Notes under the pieces: model-generated
Seen by the model: the letters and a program-made list of their open reading frames with translations, nothing else
Database searches by the model: none
Told to the model about the DNA's origin: nothing
Part shown: positions 1 to 7,633 of the stretch, piece by piece
Position numbering within the stretch: position 1 is the first letter of the stretch
Layout: every line of letters begins with the position of its first letter
Made by a program: the position numbers and the translations under genes
Assembly: GCA_947597925.1 (NCBI GenBank)
Contig: CANQFA010000007.1
Coordinates: 1 to 64,000 of the forward strand
Direction: 5' to 3'
DNA: 64,000 nucleotides
From: an uncultured Clostridia bacterium
GTDB lineage: Bacteria; Bacillota; Clostridia; Christensenellales; Borkfalkiaceae

Positions 1-66
1 CTCTTTTGGGCTACCCCCGCGCTTCTGCTCGTGCAGACAATCGTCATCATCCTGTCCCTGCTCTGA
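1..66 (+). CDS. C-terminal end of a hydrophobic protein (partial)
   Basis: An open frame enters from the left edge and stops with TGA at 64-66. The 21 visible residues are almost all hydrophobic (LFWATPALLL then VQTIVIILSLL), as in a last membrane segment that ends at the C-terminus. Nothing else of the protein is in view, so no family can be named. It lies 46 bases upstream of the 62-aa ORF on the same strand and could share its transcript. The frame could also be chance, because it is short. Confidence 0.35.
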   Translation, partial: LFWATPALLLVQTIVIILSLL

Positions 67-112
67 CAACTTAATAAATCTACAAGGAGGAAACAATATC
101 GGTTAAACAATA

Positions 113-301
113 ATGGGAAGAAAGCGCAAGAACACCACGGGAATCCCCGACTATGAAATCGACTCGCTGGCGCGAGCATTACTGCCTGCAATCCAAAAGT
201 TATTTGAAACGGAAGAAGGAAAGAGAGATTTTGAAGCATGGCAAGCCGAGCGGCGGGAAAAACAACTGAATAATAAAAAATCGAAGAATATATCCCATTG
301 A
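113..301 (+). CDS. Small hypothetical protein of mobile-element type
   Basis: This is a 62-residue charged protein beginning MGRKRKNTTGIPDYEI, with a basic N-terminus, a predicted helix with acidic residues (FETEEGKRDFEAW) and a lysine-rich tail. From memory, very similar small ORFs occur in integrative elements of Clostridia, often near recombinase genes; that is recall, not a search. Function is unknown. A strong Shine-Dalgarno (AAGGAGG near 83-89) lies about 25 bases before the ATG, too far for normal use, and an in-frame TAA at 104-106 excludes an earlier start. So the leader may be rearranged, or initiation unusual. It sits beside tRNA-Arg, a usual integration site. Confidence 0.6.
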   Translation: MGRKRKNTTGIPDYEIDSLARALLPAIQKLFETEEGKRDFEAWQAERREKQLNNKKSKNISH

Positions 302-373
302 AACAACATAGGGATCCGCCGAGAATATGGCGGCAAGGGTTATCGTTTATAAATCCCGAATGACAAAAACGAT

Positions 374-410
374 GCGGCGGACAAAGATACTTTGTCCGCC
401 GCTATTTTTA
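374..410 (+). terminator. Bidirectional intrinsic terminator
   Basis: A perfect 13-bp stem (GCGGCGGACAAAG / CTTTGTCCGCCGC) with a 3-base loop is followed by TATTTTTATTT on the plus strand. On the minus strand it is followed by ATCGTTTTT. It can end the 62-aa gene and also transcripts that read past tRNA-Arg. Confidence 0.85.
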
Positions 411-421
411 TTTCTTGAAGA

Positions 422-480
422 AAATGATAAATCCGAACCCGTCGCCAACAGGCACTACAAGGTTCGGATTATTATCATTT
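422..480. repeat. Long inverted repeat abutting the tRNA-Arg 3' end
   Basis: Arms AAATGATAA-ATCCGAACC (422-439) and its complement with a 2-base bulge (461-480) enclose a 21-base loop. The right arm runs into the CCA end of the tRNA-Arg gene. It could be a processing or termination hairpin for the tRNA, or part of an attachment site. The sequence does not decide. Confidence 0.5.
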
Positions 481-554
481 GGTACTCCCGACGGGAATCG
501 AACCCATAATTAGCCCTTAGGAGGGGCTTGTTATATCCATTTAACTACGGAAGC
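480..554 (-). tRNA. tRNA-Arg(CCT)
   Basis: Read on the minus strand the gene starts GCTTCCGTAG and ends GGGAGTACCA, with the CCA encoded. The anticodon stem AGCCC/GGGCT encloses CTCCTAA, giving anticodon CCT for AGG codons. The T arm carries GGTTCGATTCC. Acceptor pairing is complete, with two G-U pairs. Its 3' end faces the mobile-type sequence at the left edge, the usual geometry for an element integrated into a tRNA gene end. Confidence 0.93.
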
Positions 555-687
555 AAAGCGTGCCTCGATCGGCACGTCATTATCATAGCGCATTTGCGGG
601 AAAAAGGCAAGCGTTTTCGAAGTAAAATTTTTCGCGCCTTTTCAGACCGCATTCGGACAAAATGGCCCTTTTTCGGACCCCATTCCC

Positions 688-1533
688 CTATTTCAGGTAA
701 TCGCCAATCTCGCGGGAGGTCAAGATCTCCGCAAAGATCGCGCTCACGGGGTCGGTATCCGCCTCCTCGATGCGACCTTCGGACACGAGCTTGGAGAGCG
801 CGGGTGAGACGGGGATGCGCGCCGTGCGGGGAATATGATAGGCGGCCGCGAGTTCCTCTGCCTTGCTCGGGCCGAAGATCTCGTGCGCCTTCCCACAGTC
901 GGGGCAGGTAAAATAGCTCATGTTCTCGGCAAGACCCAAGACAGGCAGAGACATCATCTCCGCCATGCCGACCGCCTTCTTCACGATCATCTCCACGAGT
1001 TCATGGGGCGTGGTGACGATGACGACGCCCGACAGCGGGATGCTCTGGAAGACGGTGAGGGGCACATCGCCCGTTCCCGGCGGCATGTCGATGAAGAGAA
1101 GGTCGAGGTCGCCCCACAGGACATCGGTCCAGAACTGCAGCGCGGCGCCCGCGATGAGCGCTCCCCTCCAGATCACGGGGTCCTCCTCGTGCTCGAGCAG
1201 GGAATTCATGGAGATGAGCTTTATCCCGCTCCTCGTCTCCACGGGCAGGATGCCGTCCTCAGCGCCGAGTGCCCGCGTCTGCACGCCGAAGGCCTTCGGA
1301 ACAGAAGGGCCCGTCACGTCGGCATCGAGAATGCCCACCTTGAGCCCCGCCGCCCGCGCGCGCACTGCGAGGAGGGAGGTCACGAGAGATTTTCCCACGC
1401 CCCCCTTTCCGCTCGCCACAGCCACCACGCGGCGGATATGCGTCCCCTTATGGGGTGCCTTGATGAGAGAAGTTTTGCTCCGCGTGCCGCATTCGCTCTG
1501 GCATGTGGAGCAGTCATGTCCGCAATTTGCCAT
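688..1533 (-). CDS. mrp: Mrp/NBP35-family iron-sulfur cluster carrier ATPase
   Basis: This 281-aa cytoplasmic P-loop ATPase of the Mrp/NBP35 (ParA-like) family loads or carries Fe-S clusters. The N-terminus has four clustered cysteines (C4, C8, C11, C15). The deviant Walker A, GKGGVGKS, lies at about residues 42-49, followed by the DADVTGPSVPK switch region and FIDMPPGTGD. A CPDC pair sits in the C-terminal third, where cluster binding is expected. I chose the ATG at 1533 over an upstream in-frame start because GGAGG lies just before it and the four-cysteine start is typical of the clostridial form. It is transcribed alone, divergently from the SRP RNA. Confidence 0.93.
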   Translation of the reverse strand: MANCGHDCSTCQSECGTRSKTSLIKAPHKGTHIRRVVAVASGKGGVGKSLVTSLLAVRARAAGLKVGILDADVTGPSVPKAFGVQTRALGAEDGILPVETRSGIKLISMNSLLEHEEDPVIWRGALIAGAALQFWTDVLWGDLDLLFIDMPPGTGDVPLTVFQSIPLSGVVIVTTPHELVEMIVKKAVGMAEMMSLPVLGLAENMSYFTCPDCGKAHEIFGPSKAEELAAAYHIPRTARIPVSPALSKLVSEGRIEEADTDPVSAIFAEILTSREIGDYLK

Positions 1534-1557
1534 ATGTTCCTCCGTAGGACCTCTTAC

Positions 1558-1586
1558 ATTGTACCACTTTCTCGGGGAGATGACAA
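1558..1586 (-). promoter_or_regulatory. Sigma-A-type promoter of mrp
   Basis: On the minus strand TTGTCA (1581-1586) is followed after 17 bases by TACAAT (1558-1563). The start point would fall about 15-20 bases before the mrp ribosome binding site. Confidence 0.75.
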
Positions 1587-1647
1587 TCTTTTCCCCGTGG
1601 GAAATTTGGCCGATGGGCAAGAAATTTTCCTTCCGACGCAAAAACGC

Positions 1648-1676
1648 TTGCAAAATCTTCGGAGATAGGATATACT
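1648..1676 (+). promoter_or_regulatory. Sigma-A-type promoter of the SRP RNA
   Basis: TTGCAA (1648-1653), a 17-base spacer and TATACT (1671-1676) lie just before the SRP RNA. The expected start point is near 1683. It is divergent from the mrp promoter. Confidence 0.8.
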
Positions 1677-1683
1677 ATCCTTG

Positions 1684-1935
1684 CTGTGATAGGCGGGGAG
1701 TTAGCGGTGCCCTGTATCTGCAATCCGCTATAGCAGAGCCGAACGCTTTTCTCGGTATGATCTATGGGAGGCTGCGCGCAGTAAGAGGTGTTGATCGCAA
1801 GGTCTCATGCAACGTACGCCCGCGAACCGTGTCAGGGTAGGGATACAGCAGCACTAAACGGTGCCGTGCGTGTGCCATGAGGAAGCTTTGCGGGAGCTGT
1901 CTGCTGCGTTCCCGCTTCGGTAGGTCATAACAAAA
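1684..1935 (+). ncRNA. ffs: Signal recognition particle RNA, large type with Alu domain
   Basis: The RNA scaffold of the signal recognition particle binds Ffh and targets membrane proteins. The conserved domain IV is visible near 1826-1865: GAACCGTGTCAGG, then the AGCAGCACTAA asymmetric loop. The 5' part (about 1700-1740) contains GGTGCCCTGTA and CTGCAATCCGCTATAGCAG, matching the Alu domain of the roughly 260-nt SRP RNAs of Bacillus and Clostridium. A strong promoter precedes it and an intrinsic terminator follows. The ends are estimates within about 10 bases. Confidence 0.9.
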
Positions 1936-1965
1936 AAAGCCCTCACAGTTTTTTTGCCCAAACTT

Positions 1966-2003
1966 CCCTCTCCGCGTCTTCTTGCGGGGAGGGTGATTTT
2001 TTA
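1966..2003 (+). terminator. Intrinsic terminator after the SRP RNA
   Basis: A 10-bp stem (CCCTCTCCGC / GCGGGGAGGG, one G-U pair) is followed by TGATTTTTTAT. It can end the SRP RNA on the plus strand. The same stem lies directly after the LuxC-like stop codon on the minus strand. Confidence 0.75.
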
Positions 2004-3266
2004 TCCTTCGTCGACTTCGGCGATGCGCATGTATTCGCGGAGGGGGTATGTCCCGTCGTGTGCCTCTCCGAAGAAGGTGCGCGAGAGGTCCCCTCCCGTC
2101 ACCCGCACGATGCCCGCCCGAAGCAGCATCTCCGCGAGTTCCTCCCGCTCGCCCTCGCCGCAGAGGAGGCCGCAGGTCTGCAGATACCCCCTCTGCCCCT
2201 TGAGCGCGCGCACGATCTCATGGCGGGAAAGGGGCTTCACCCAGATGTTGCGGAAGGTATACGAGAGTTCGAGGCGGGGCTCTCTCTTCACGACGACGGA
2301 CACGCCGCCGCCCGAGAAGATGCGCTCGGCATTCCCCTCCAATCTGTCGCAGAGGAGGTTGACCGTATTGCGCCCGCGCATGGCAGGATCGGCAGGGCCG
2401 CGCGCCGCGCTTTCCTCCTGCAGGATGCCGAAGAAGCGTTCCCCGAAGGAGAGGACCTCCCCCATGTCCTCGCCGTCATAGAAGATGCCCTGACAGGAGG
2501 AACAGAGGAGCTGCTCGGTGGCCGCGATATGGCGGGCGAGCGTCCTGAGCTGTCCGTCGGTGGCCGCGGGGGTCGCATAGGCGAAGGAGAGCTTATGCCC
2601 CCACGGGATGATCTTTGTGTTGATGTCCGCGAGATCTCGTGCGGCGCGCTGGGCGGCATCCCCTCCCCATACCACCACGCCGTCCGCGAGGTGCGCGAGC
2701 CTTCGGAGGGTCTCCGTCTCTGTGGAGGGCACGTCGAAGACATAGAGATAGTCGGCGAGAAGGGCATCTTCCTCGATGAGGTCGGAGAGGAGCTTTACGG
2801 AGAGCCCGCTGTCGCCCGAGGGAAGTTTCAGGATATTGATATTGCCCGCGAGGAGCCCCTCTGCTACCGAATAGGCCGGGAGCCCGTCGACATTGCCCGC
2901 CGCCACATGGAGGAGGACGCCGAGCGGGACATAGCTTCTCCGCGTGCCCGAGGCGAGAGGCGGAAGCGCCGTGTGGTCCTTCCCGAGCTCGATCTCGCAC
3001 TTATAGCGCAGCACCTCGGCAGAAAACGCCCGTACCATGTCCGCATAGCGGGCGTAGGAAATGCCGAAAGATGCCAGAAGCGGACGCGCGAGACTGTCGT
3101 ATTTTCCCTCCTTCGCGCGGCGGTACATCCTGTCGCAGGCGGCGATGACCCGCTCCGCATTTAGACGCGGCGACGAGGTGAGCGTGTCGAGGAGGTCGCC
3201 CTCCAGCCGCCCGATGAGTTTCCCCTGCATGGCGTCGGGATAGAGTTTTCCGCGATATAGGATCAT
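2001..3266 (-). CDS. LuxC-like acyl-CoA/acyl-enzyme reductase
   Basis: This 421-aa protein matches the LuxC fatty-acid reductase family, NADPH-dependent enzymes with the aldehyde dehydrogenase fold that reduce an acyl thioester to an aldehyde. Seen: YVPLGVLLHVAAGNV and LPSGDSG in the nucleotide-binding region, VVVWGGDAA, and QLLCSSCQGIFYDG, where the first Cys aligns with the LuxC acyl-accepting cysteine. The start at 3266 overlaps the LuxE-like stop by ATGA, implying translational coupling; an upstream in-frame start inside that gene is rejected. No luciferase genes are nearby, so the product is more likely an aldehyde for lipid or secondary metabolism. The substrate is unknown. Confidence 0.85.
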   Translation of the reverse strand: MILYRGKLYPDAMQGKLIGRLEGDLLDTLTSSPRLNAERVIAACDRMYRRAKEGKYDSLARPLLASFGISYARYADMVRAFSAEVLRYKCEIELGKDHTALPPLASGTRRSYVPLGVLLHVAAGNVDGLPAYSVAEGLLAGNINILKLPSGDSGLSVKLLSDLIEEDALLADYLYVFDVPSTETETLRRLAHLADGVVVWGGDAAQRAARDLADINTKIIPWGHKLSFAYATPAATDGQLRTLARHIAATEQLLCSSCQGIFYDGEDMGEVLSFGERFFGILQEESAARGPADPAMRGRNTVNLLCDRLEGNAERIFSGGGVSVVVKREPRLELSYTFRNIWVKPLSRHEIVRALKGQRGYLQTCGLLCGEGEREELAEMLLRAGIVRVTGGDLSRTFFGEAHDGTYPLREYMRIAEVDEG

Positions 3267-4375
3267 ACTTCCCCCTTCAGGAGCTCTTCGGCGCCCTGTG
3301 CGCAGGTGACGAGGTCGACCCCCACCCGCCCCACGATCTCCAGCCAGGGCGAGGTGCAGCCGCACGGGCAGGCCTCCTCATGTAAGATGCCGATGTCGTC
3401 GGTGAGCACGCTCGTGAGGGGCATGCTCGAGATGGCGGGCGTCAGGAGATTCACGAGGCCCAATTTCCCATACCCGAGCGGGGCGAGCGTGTCGACGTCG
3501 CGGATGATCACTCTGCCGTACACGGGCACATGAAAGTGGTGGGCACGGCAGTCGGTATAGAGGATGGGATGCTCGACCGCGCCGAAAAACTCCACCACAT
3601 GGTCGCGGTCCACCCCCAAGACCTCCTCGGTGAGGGCGTAAAAGGCCTCCTTGTCCACCCTCTCGGCATAAAATTGCTTCCAGCCGCCGCCGAGGCAGAC
3701 AAGCGACCCCTTGGGAAGTCTGACTTTCAGCCCCTCCTCCTTCATCTCCCTGAGGAGAAAATAGGTATAGGCGGGAAAACCCATGGTGCGCACGGGAAGG
3801 TGCCCCTTTTCGTATTTCTCGAGCGCGCGCTTGATGCGGCCGAGGTCGAGACGATATTCGCCGTCTGCCCATTCGAGGGCATAGACCCGCGACATGGCGG
3901 GGGCAAAGAAGGTGAAGCCATAAGCCGACTTCGCCGCGCCGAGGCTCTGCCCGCGCCTCGGATGATAGCCGAGGATCACATAGCGCGTGGGCCGCACGGA
4001 CCATAACTTATGGTAGTTTGCGATGCGGACGACCATCTTGAGCTCCCGCCACAGCGTCTTCAGGTCGAATCCGACGAGGGACTTCTTGCCGCCCGTGCCA
4101 CTCGAGGTCACCTTCAGGAGCATCTTCTTTTCCCCGACCGAGAGGAGGCGGTTGCGCTTGAGGTAGAGGGTGGGCAGGACGGGAAGGCGCGCGAGGTCCT
4201 CCGCGGTCTTCAGCTCCTCGGGTGAGAAGTTTGCCTCTTCGAGGATGGCGCGGTAGGCGGGGCAGCGGGCGATATGATGGCGCACATTCTCGGCGACCGC
4301 CTCGACAAAGAGCTTGTCGCTCCCCGCGGTGTCATATGGTTTCTTCCACGAAAAGAGTTTCCCCGTCTTGGACAT
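3263..4375 (-). CDS. LuxE-like acyl-protein synthetase
   Basis: This 370-aa adenylate-forming enzyme of the LuxE/acyl-protein synthetase family activates a fatty or aryl acid with ATP and passes it to the partner reductase. Seen: the P-loop-like TSSGTGGKKS near residue 90, CLGGGWKQF typical of LuxE, VEFFGAVEHP, and a cysteine-rich CPCGC near the C-terminus, where LuxE carries its acyl-transfer cysteine. The ATG at 4375 follows a G-rich ribosome site and removes 14 residues from the longest frame. It is first in a two-gene operon with the LuxC-like gene. Its start codon lies within one copy of the recurring GGACATGGTAC motif. Confidence 0.84.
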   Translation of the reverse strand: MSKTGKLFSWKKPYDTAGSDKLFVEAVAENVRHHIARCPAYRAILEEANFSPEELKTAEDLARLPVLPTLYLKRNRLLSVGEKKMLLKVTSSGTGGKKSLVGFDLKTLWRELKMVVRIANYHKLWSVRPTRYVILGYHPRRGQSLGAAKSAYGFTFFAPAMSRVYALEWADGEYRLDLGRIKRALEKYEKGHLPVRTMGFPAYTYFLLREMKEEGLKVRLPKGSLVCLGGGWKQFYAERVDKEAFYALTEEVLGVDRDHVVEFFGAVEHPILYTDCRAHHFHVPVYGRVIIRDVDTLAPLGYGKLGLVNLLTPAISSMPLTSVLTDDIGILHEEACPCGCTSPWLEIVGRVGVDLVTCAQGAEELLKGEV

Positions 4376-4421
4376 GGTACCCCCATAAATTGCGCCCGAC
4401 CTCTCGGTCGGGCGCACATCT

Positions 4422-5816
4422 TTATTTCATGAACGCAAGGAATGCCTTGTAATTGCTGTAGAGGTCGGCCTTGGAGATGACCTCCCACGGGGCGTGCATG
4501 GAGATGACGGGCACGCCGAGGTCCACAGTGTCAATATTGAGCTGGGCGACAAATTTCGCGACCGTGCCGCCGCCGCCCGCATCCACCTTGCCGAGTTCGG
4601 CGGTCTGCCATACGACGCCAGCATCCGCGAACATCTTCCTGACTTCTCCCACGAACTCCGCGCTCGCGTCGTTGGAACCGCTCTTGCCGCGTGCGCCCGT
4701 GAACTTGCACATGGCGGTGCCACAGGAGATCATGGCGGAATTCTTCTTCTCGTAGACGCCCGCGAAGTTGGGGTCATATGCCGCCGTCACATCGGAGGAG
4801 AGGCACTTGGAGGCGGCGCGCACCTTGCGGAAGTTGGCGCCGAGGGCGATGGAGATCTCCTCCATGAGGTCCTCGTAGACCTTGCACTGGATGCCCGTGG
4901 TCCCCTCGCTTCCGATCTCTTCCTTGTCGACGAGCATGGCGAGCACGGTGTGCTCGGATTCCCCGTTTACGACCGCCGTGAGCGCGGGATAGGCGCAGAC
5001 CCTGTCATCGTGCCCATAGGCGCCGATGAGTGCGCGGTCGAAGCCCACGTCGCGCGCCCCGAAGGCGGGCACGGCGCAGAGCTCGGCGGAGAGGAAATCT
5101 TCCTCGCACATGCCATAGTCGCGGTTGAGCACGGAGAGGACGGAGAGCTTGACCTTTTCGGAGACCTCTTCGTCGGCATAGGGAAGTCCGCCCACGAGGA
5201 CATTGAGCTGCTCGCCGTCGATGAACTTATTTGCTGTCGCGCCCATCTGCTCCCCGCCGAGATGGGGCAGGAGGTCGTCGATATAGAAGACGGGATCGCC
5301 CGCCGCTTCGCCCACCTTGACCGTGACCTTGCTCCCGTCGGCGAGCACGACCGTGCCGTGCAGGGCGAGGGGAATGGCCGTCCACTGGTATTTCTTGATG
5401 CCGCCGTAGTAGTGCGTCTTGAGATAGGCCATGCCGCTGTCTTCATAGAGCGGATTCTGCTTGATGTCGATGCGCGGGGCGTCGATATGGGAGGCGATGA
5501 TGCGGAACCCGTCCTTTTCGGGATTCTTCGTGCCCACGCGGAAGACGACCACGGACTTGCCGCGGTTGATGAAGTAGCGCTTGTCGCCCGCCCTGAGCCT
5601 GTCGCCGAAGCGGTACTCCGTGAAGCCCGCCTCCTTCGCGATCTCCACGGCGGCTTCGCAGGCCTCGCGCTCCGTCTTGGCGGCGTCGAGGAAGGCCTTG
5701 TATCCCTCCGCGTAGATAAACATGGCGTCCCGCTCGTCCTTGGACGCGACTTCGAAATAGTTCTTCTTCCGATAGACGAGCTCATCGGAAAGCTGCTGAC
5801 CTTTGCTCTTTTCCAT
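4422..5816 (-). CDS. apeB: M18-family aminopeptidase
   Basis: This 464-aa zinc metallopeptidase of family M18 removes N-terminal residues, often acidic or neutral, from peptides in the cytoplasm. Metal-site motifs are visible: ASHIDAPR near residue 107, LVDKEEIGSEGTTG near 295-310 with the Glu pair, and SMHAPWEVISKADL at the C-terminal end, with the last metal-binding His. Length fits the bacterial aminopeptidase 1 subgroup. I chose the ATG at 5816, because GAGGAAC lies 7-8 bases before it; a GTG five codons upstream has no site. A good promoter lies at 5848-5876. The gene is monocistronic and ends 46 bases before the LuxE-like start. Confidence 0.92.
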   Translation of the reverse strand: MEKSKGQQLSDELVYRKKNYFEVASKDERDAMFIYAEGYKAFLDAAKTEREACEAAVEIAKEAGFTEYRFGDRLRAGDKRYFINRGKSVVVFRVGTKNPEKDGFRIIASHIDAPRIDIKQNPLYEDSGMAYLKTHYYGGIKKYQWTAIPLALHGTVVLADGSKVTVKVGEAAGDPVFYIDDLLPHLGGEQMGATANKFIDGEQLNVLVGGLPYADEEVSEKVKLSVLSVLNRDYGMCEEDFLSAELCAVPAFGARDVGFDRALIGAYGHDDRVCAYPALTAVVNGESEHTVLAMLVDKEEIGSEGTTGIQCKVYEDLMEEISIALGANFRKVRAASKCLSSDVTAAYDPNFAGVYEKKNSAMISCGTAMCKFTGARGKSGSNDASAEFVGEVRKMFADAGVVWQTAELGKVDAGGGGTVAKFVAQLNIDTVDLGVPVISMHAPWEVISKADLYSNYKAFLAFMK

Positions 5817-5847
5817 AGTCTTGTTCCTCACCGTTTATTTTTTCTAC

Positions 5848-5876
5848 ATTATACCATGTTATGCGCAAAAAGGCAA
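5848..5876 (-). promoter_or_regulatory. Promoter of the M18 aminopeptidase gene
   Basis: TTGCCT (5871-5876), a 17-base spacer and TATAAT (5848-5853) on the minus strand. The start point falls about 25 bases before the ATG. Confidence 0.75.
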
Positions 5877-5940
5877 GAACTTTGACGGGATTTCGGAAAG
5901 CTCCGCCTCCTCGAAAGGGGAAAAGTCTTGCGGCAAAATT

Positions 5941-6049
5941 CATATGCCGCATGGGACATCTTTTGCATATGTGCCCCGAAACAGACGGGGTGATTTCGGA
6001 CATGGGTGCCTCGTTTCACATATGTAATAAAATAAAGATGCGCCATATG
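5941..6049. repeat. Paired CATATG boxes in an imperfect palindrome
   Basis: CATATG occurs at 5941, 5966, 6019 and 6044. Each pair has the same 25-base offset, and the two pairs are inverted relative to each other (CATATG-S-CGCAT at both outer ends). The unit sits between the aminopeptidase promoter and the rplQ terminator. It could be an operator array or a small palindromic repeat element. No gene is seen here. Confidence 0.5.
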
Positions 6050-6098
6050 TGCTCCCGCTCTCCCGAAAATTTTTCTCTCCCCCACGCAATTTTCCGCA

Positions 6099-6125
6099 AA
6101 AAAAGGACACCCTGCGGGGTGCCCT
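6099..6125 (-). terminator. Terminator of the ribosomal supercluster
   Basis: On the minus strand GGGCACCC-CGCA-GGGTGTCC is followed by TTTTTTTGC, 20 bases after the rplQ stop codon. It is a canonical intrinsic terminator for the alpha operon. Confidence 0.9.
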
Positions 6126-6144
6126 GATCTCTGTGAGGCGGAGC

Positions 6145-6651
6145 TCAGACGAGCTCGATGATCGCCGACTCGGCGGCGTCGCCGCGGCGCTGGCCGAGGA
6201 GGTAGATGCGGGTGTACCCACCGCCCTGTCCGACCTCTTCCTTGCGCTGTGCATACTTGGGAGCAAGCTCATTGAAGATCTTCTCCATGAGCGGATGCTG
6301 CACCTTGCCCTTGCGGCCCTTGTAGTCCTTCTTGCTCTCGCCGAACTCTTTGATCTCCTGAAGGTCATAGGTCTTCGCCATGATGGCGCGGCGGGCGGCA
6401 AGCTTCTTGGGGCCGTCCTTATAGGCCTTGGTCTTGATCTCTTTGCCCTTCTTGTCCTTTGCGATGACCTCGATCTCCACGACGTCCTCGTAGGAGTTGA
6501 TGGCCTTCGTAAGCAGCTTCTCGACGTAGGGCTGGAGCTCCTTCGCCCGAGCCGCCGTCGTTTCAAGTTTTCCGTACCAAAGGAGCTGGGACGCCTGGTT
6601 GCGAAGTATTGCAAGGCGCTGCTCCGTCGTTCTGCCCAATTTACCCGGCAT
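6145..6651 (-). CDS. rplQ: 50S ribosomal protein L17
   Basis: L17 sits on the outer surface of the large subunit near the tunnel exit. The 168-aa product begins MPGKLGRTTEQRLAILRNQA, as expected for the family, and contains the conserved YGKLETTAARAKELQPYVEKL stretch (residues about 26-46). It is longer than minimal bacterial L17 (about 120 aa) because of an inserted charged segment (KDKKGKEIKTKAYKDGPKK, about residues 64-82), a variation seen in some Clostridia. It is the last gene of the cluster, three bases after rpoA, and is followed by the terminator. Confidence 0.96.
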   Translation of the reverse strand: MPGKLGRTTEQRLAILRNQASQLLWYGKLETTAARAKELQPYVEKLLTKAINSYEDVVEIEVIAKDKKGKEIKTKAYKDGPKKLAARRAIMAKTYDLQEIKEFGESKKDYKGRKGKVQHPLMEKIFNELAPKYAQRKEEVGQGGGYTRIYLLGQRRGDAAESAIIELV

Positions 6652-6654
6652 GGT

Positions 6655-7608
6655 TTAATCCTCCTTTTTTTCGAGCGAAAGACCGTACGCTTCGAGTTTT
6701 TGAATGACTTCGTCGAGGGACTTCTTGCCGAGGTTTCTCACCTTCAGCATGTCTTCCTCTGTCTTTCTGATGAGGTCTTCCACGGTGTGAATGTTCGCTC
6801 TCTTCAAGCAGTTGTAGGAACGGACGGAGAAGTCCATATCCTCGATCTTCATGGAGAGAATCTGCTGCTGCTTGTCGTCGTCCGTCTTGACGAGGATATC
6901 CATGTCCTTGATGGTATCCGACAGGTTGACAAACAGACTGATGTGATCCTGCATGATCTTCGCGGCGAGGGAGACGATCTCCTTCCCCGAGAAGGTTCCG
7001 TTCGTCCATACCTCAATGGTAAGACGATCGTAGTCGATGTTCTGCCCGACGCGAGCGGGCTCCACATTGTAGTTGACCTTTTTGACGGGCGTGTAGATGG
7101 AATCGATGGGAATATAATCGATCTGGGGCTGCTTGTTGTCCTTGGCGGGGTGATACCCGCGGCCGCGCCCGATGGTTATCTCCATGTCGATCTTTCCGCC
7201 CTCGTCGATCGTACAGATGTACTGATCGGAGTTGATGATCTCCACCTCCGCATCCTGCGAGATGTCCGCCGCCGTGATGACCGCGGGGCCCTCCTTCGTG
7301 AGGCGCAGGACTTTGGTGTAATCTTTGTCGGTGATCCTCGTCTTGATGGCAAGAAGTTTGAGGTTTAAGATGATTTCGGTAACGTCTTCCTTGACTCCCG
7401 GTATGGAGGAGAACTCGTGCTTCACGTTCCCGTCCATAAACTTGATCCCTTGCGCGGCAGCGCCGGGAAGCGCCGACAGCAGAATTCTTCTCAGACAGTT
7501 GCCTATCGTAAGACCGAAACCCTTTTCGAGCGGCTCGACGACGACCTTTGCATAGCTCTTGTCCTCGTTTTCCGTGACCTCGATCTTGGGCATATCCATT
7601 TCGATCAT
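6655..7608 (-). CDS. rpoA: RNA polymerase alpha subunit
   Basis: The 317-aa alpha subunit assembles RNA polymerase through its N-terminal domain and contacts UP elements and activators through its C-terminal domain. The N-terminal domain shows FVVEPLEKGFGLTIGN-type sequence (here VVVEPLEKGFGLTIGNCLRR); the C-terminal domain has RSYNCLKRANIHTVEDL and VRNLGKKSLDEV. The ATG at 7608 has AGGAGG six bases upstream. It lies between rpsD and rplQ in the standard alpha-operon order. Confidence 0.97.
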   Translation of the reverse strand: MIEMDMPKIEVTENEDKSYAKVVVEPLEKGFGLTIGNCLRRILLSALPGAAAQGIKFMDGNVKHEFSSIPGVKEDVTEIILNLKLLAIKTRITDKDYTKVLRLTKEGPAVITAADISQDAEVEIINSDQYICTIDEGGKIDMEITIGRGRGYHPAKDNKQPQIDYIPIDSIYTPVKKVNYNVEPARVGQNIDYDRLTIEVWTNGTFSGKEIVSLAAKIMQDHISLFVNLSDTIKDMDILVKTDDDKQQQILSMKIEDMDFSVRSYNCLKRANIHTVEDLIRKTEEDMLKVRNLGKKSLDEVIQKLEAYGLSLEKKED

Positions 7609-7633
7609 ATGCTACCTCCTATTCGGTAATGGA

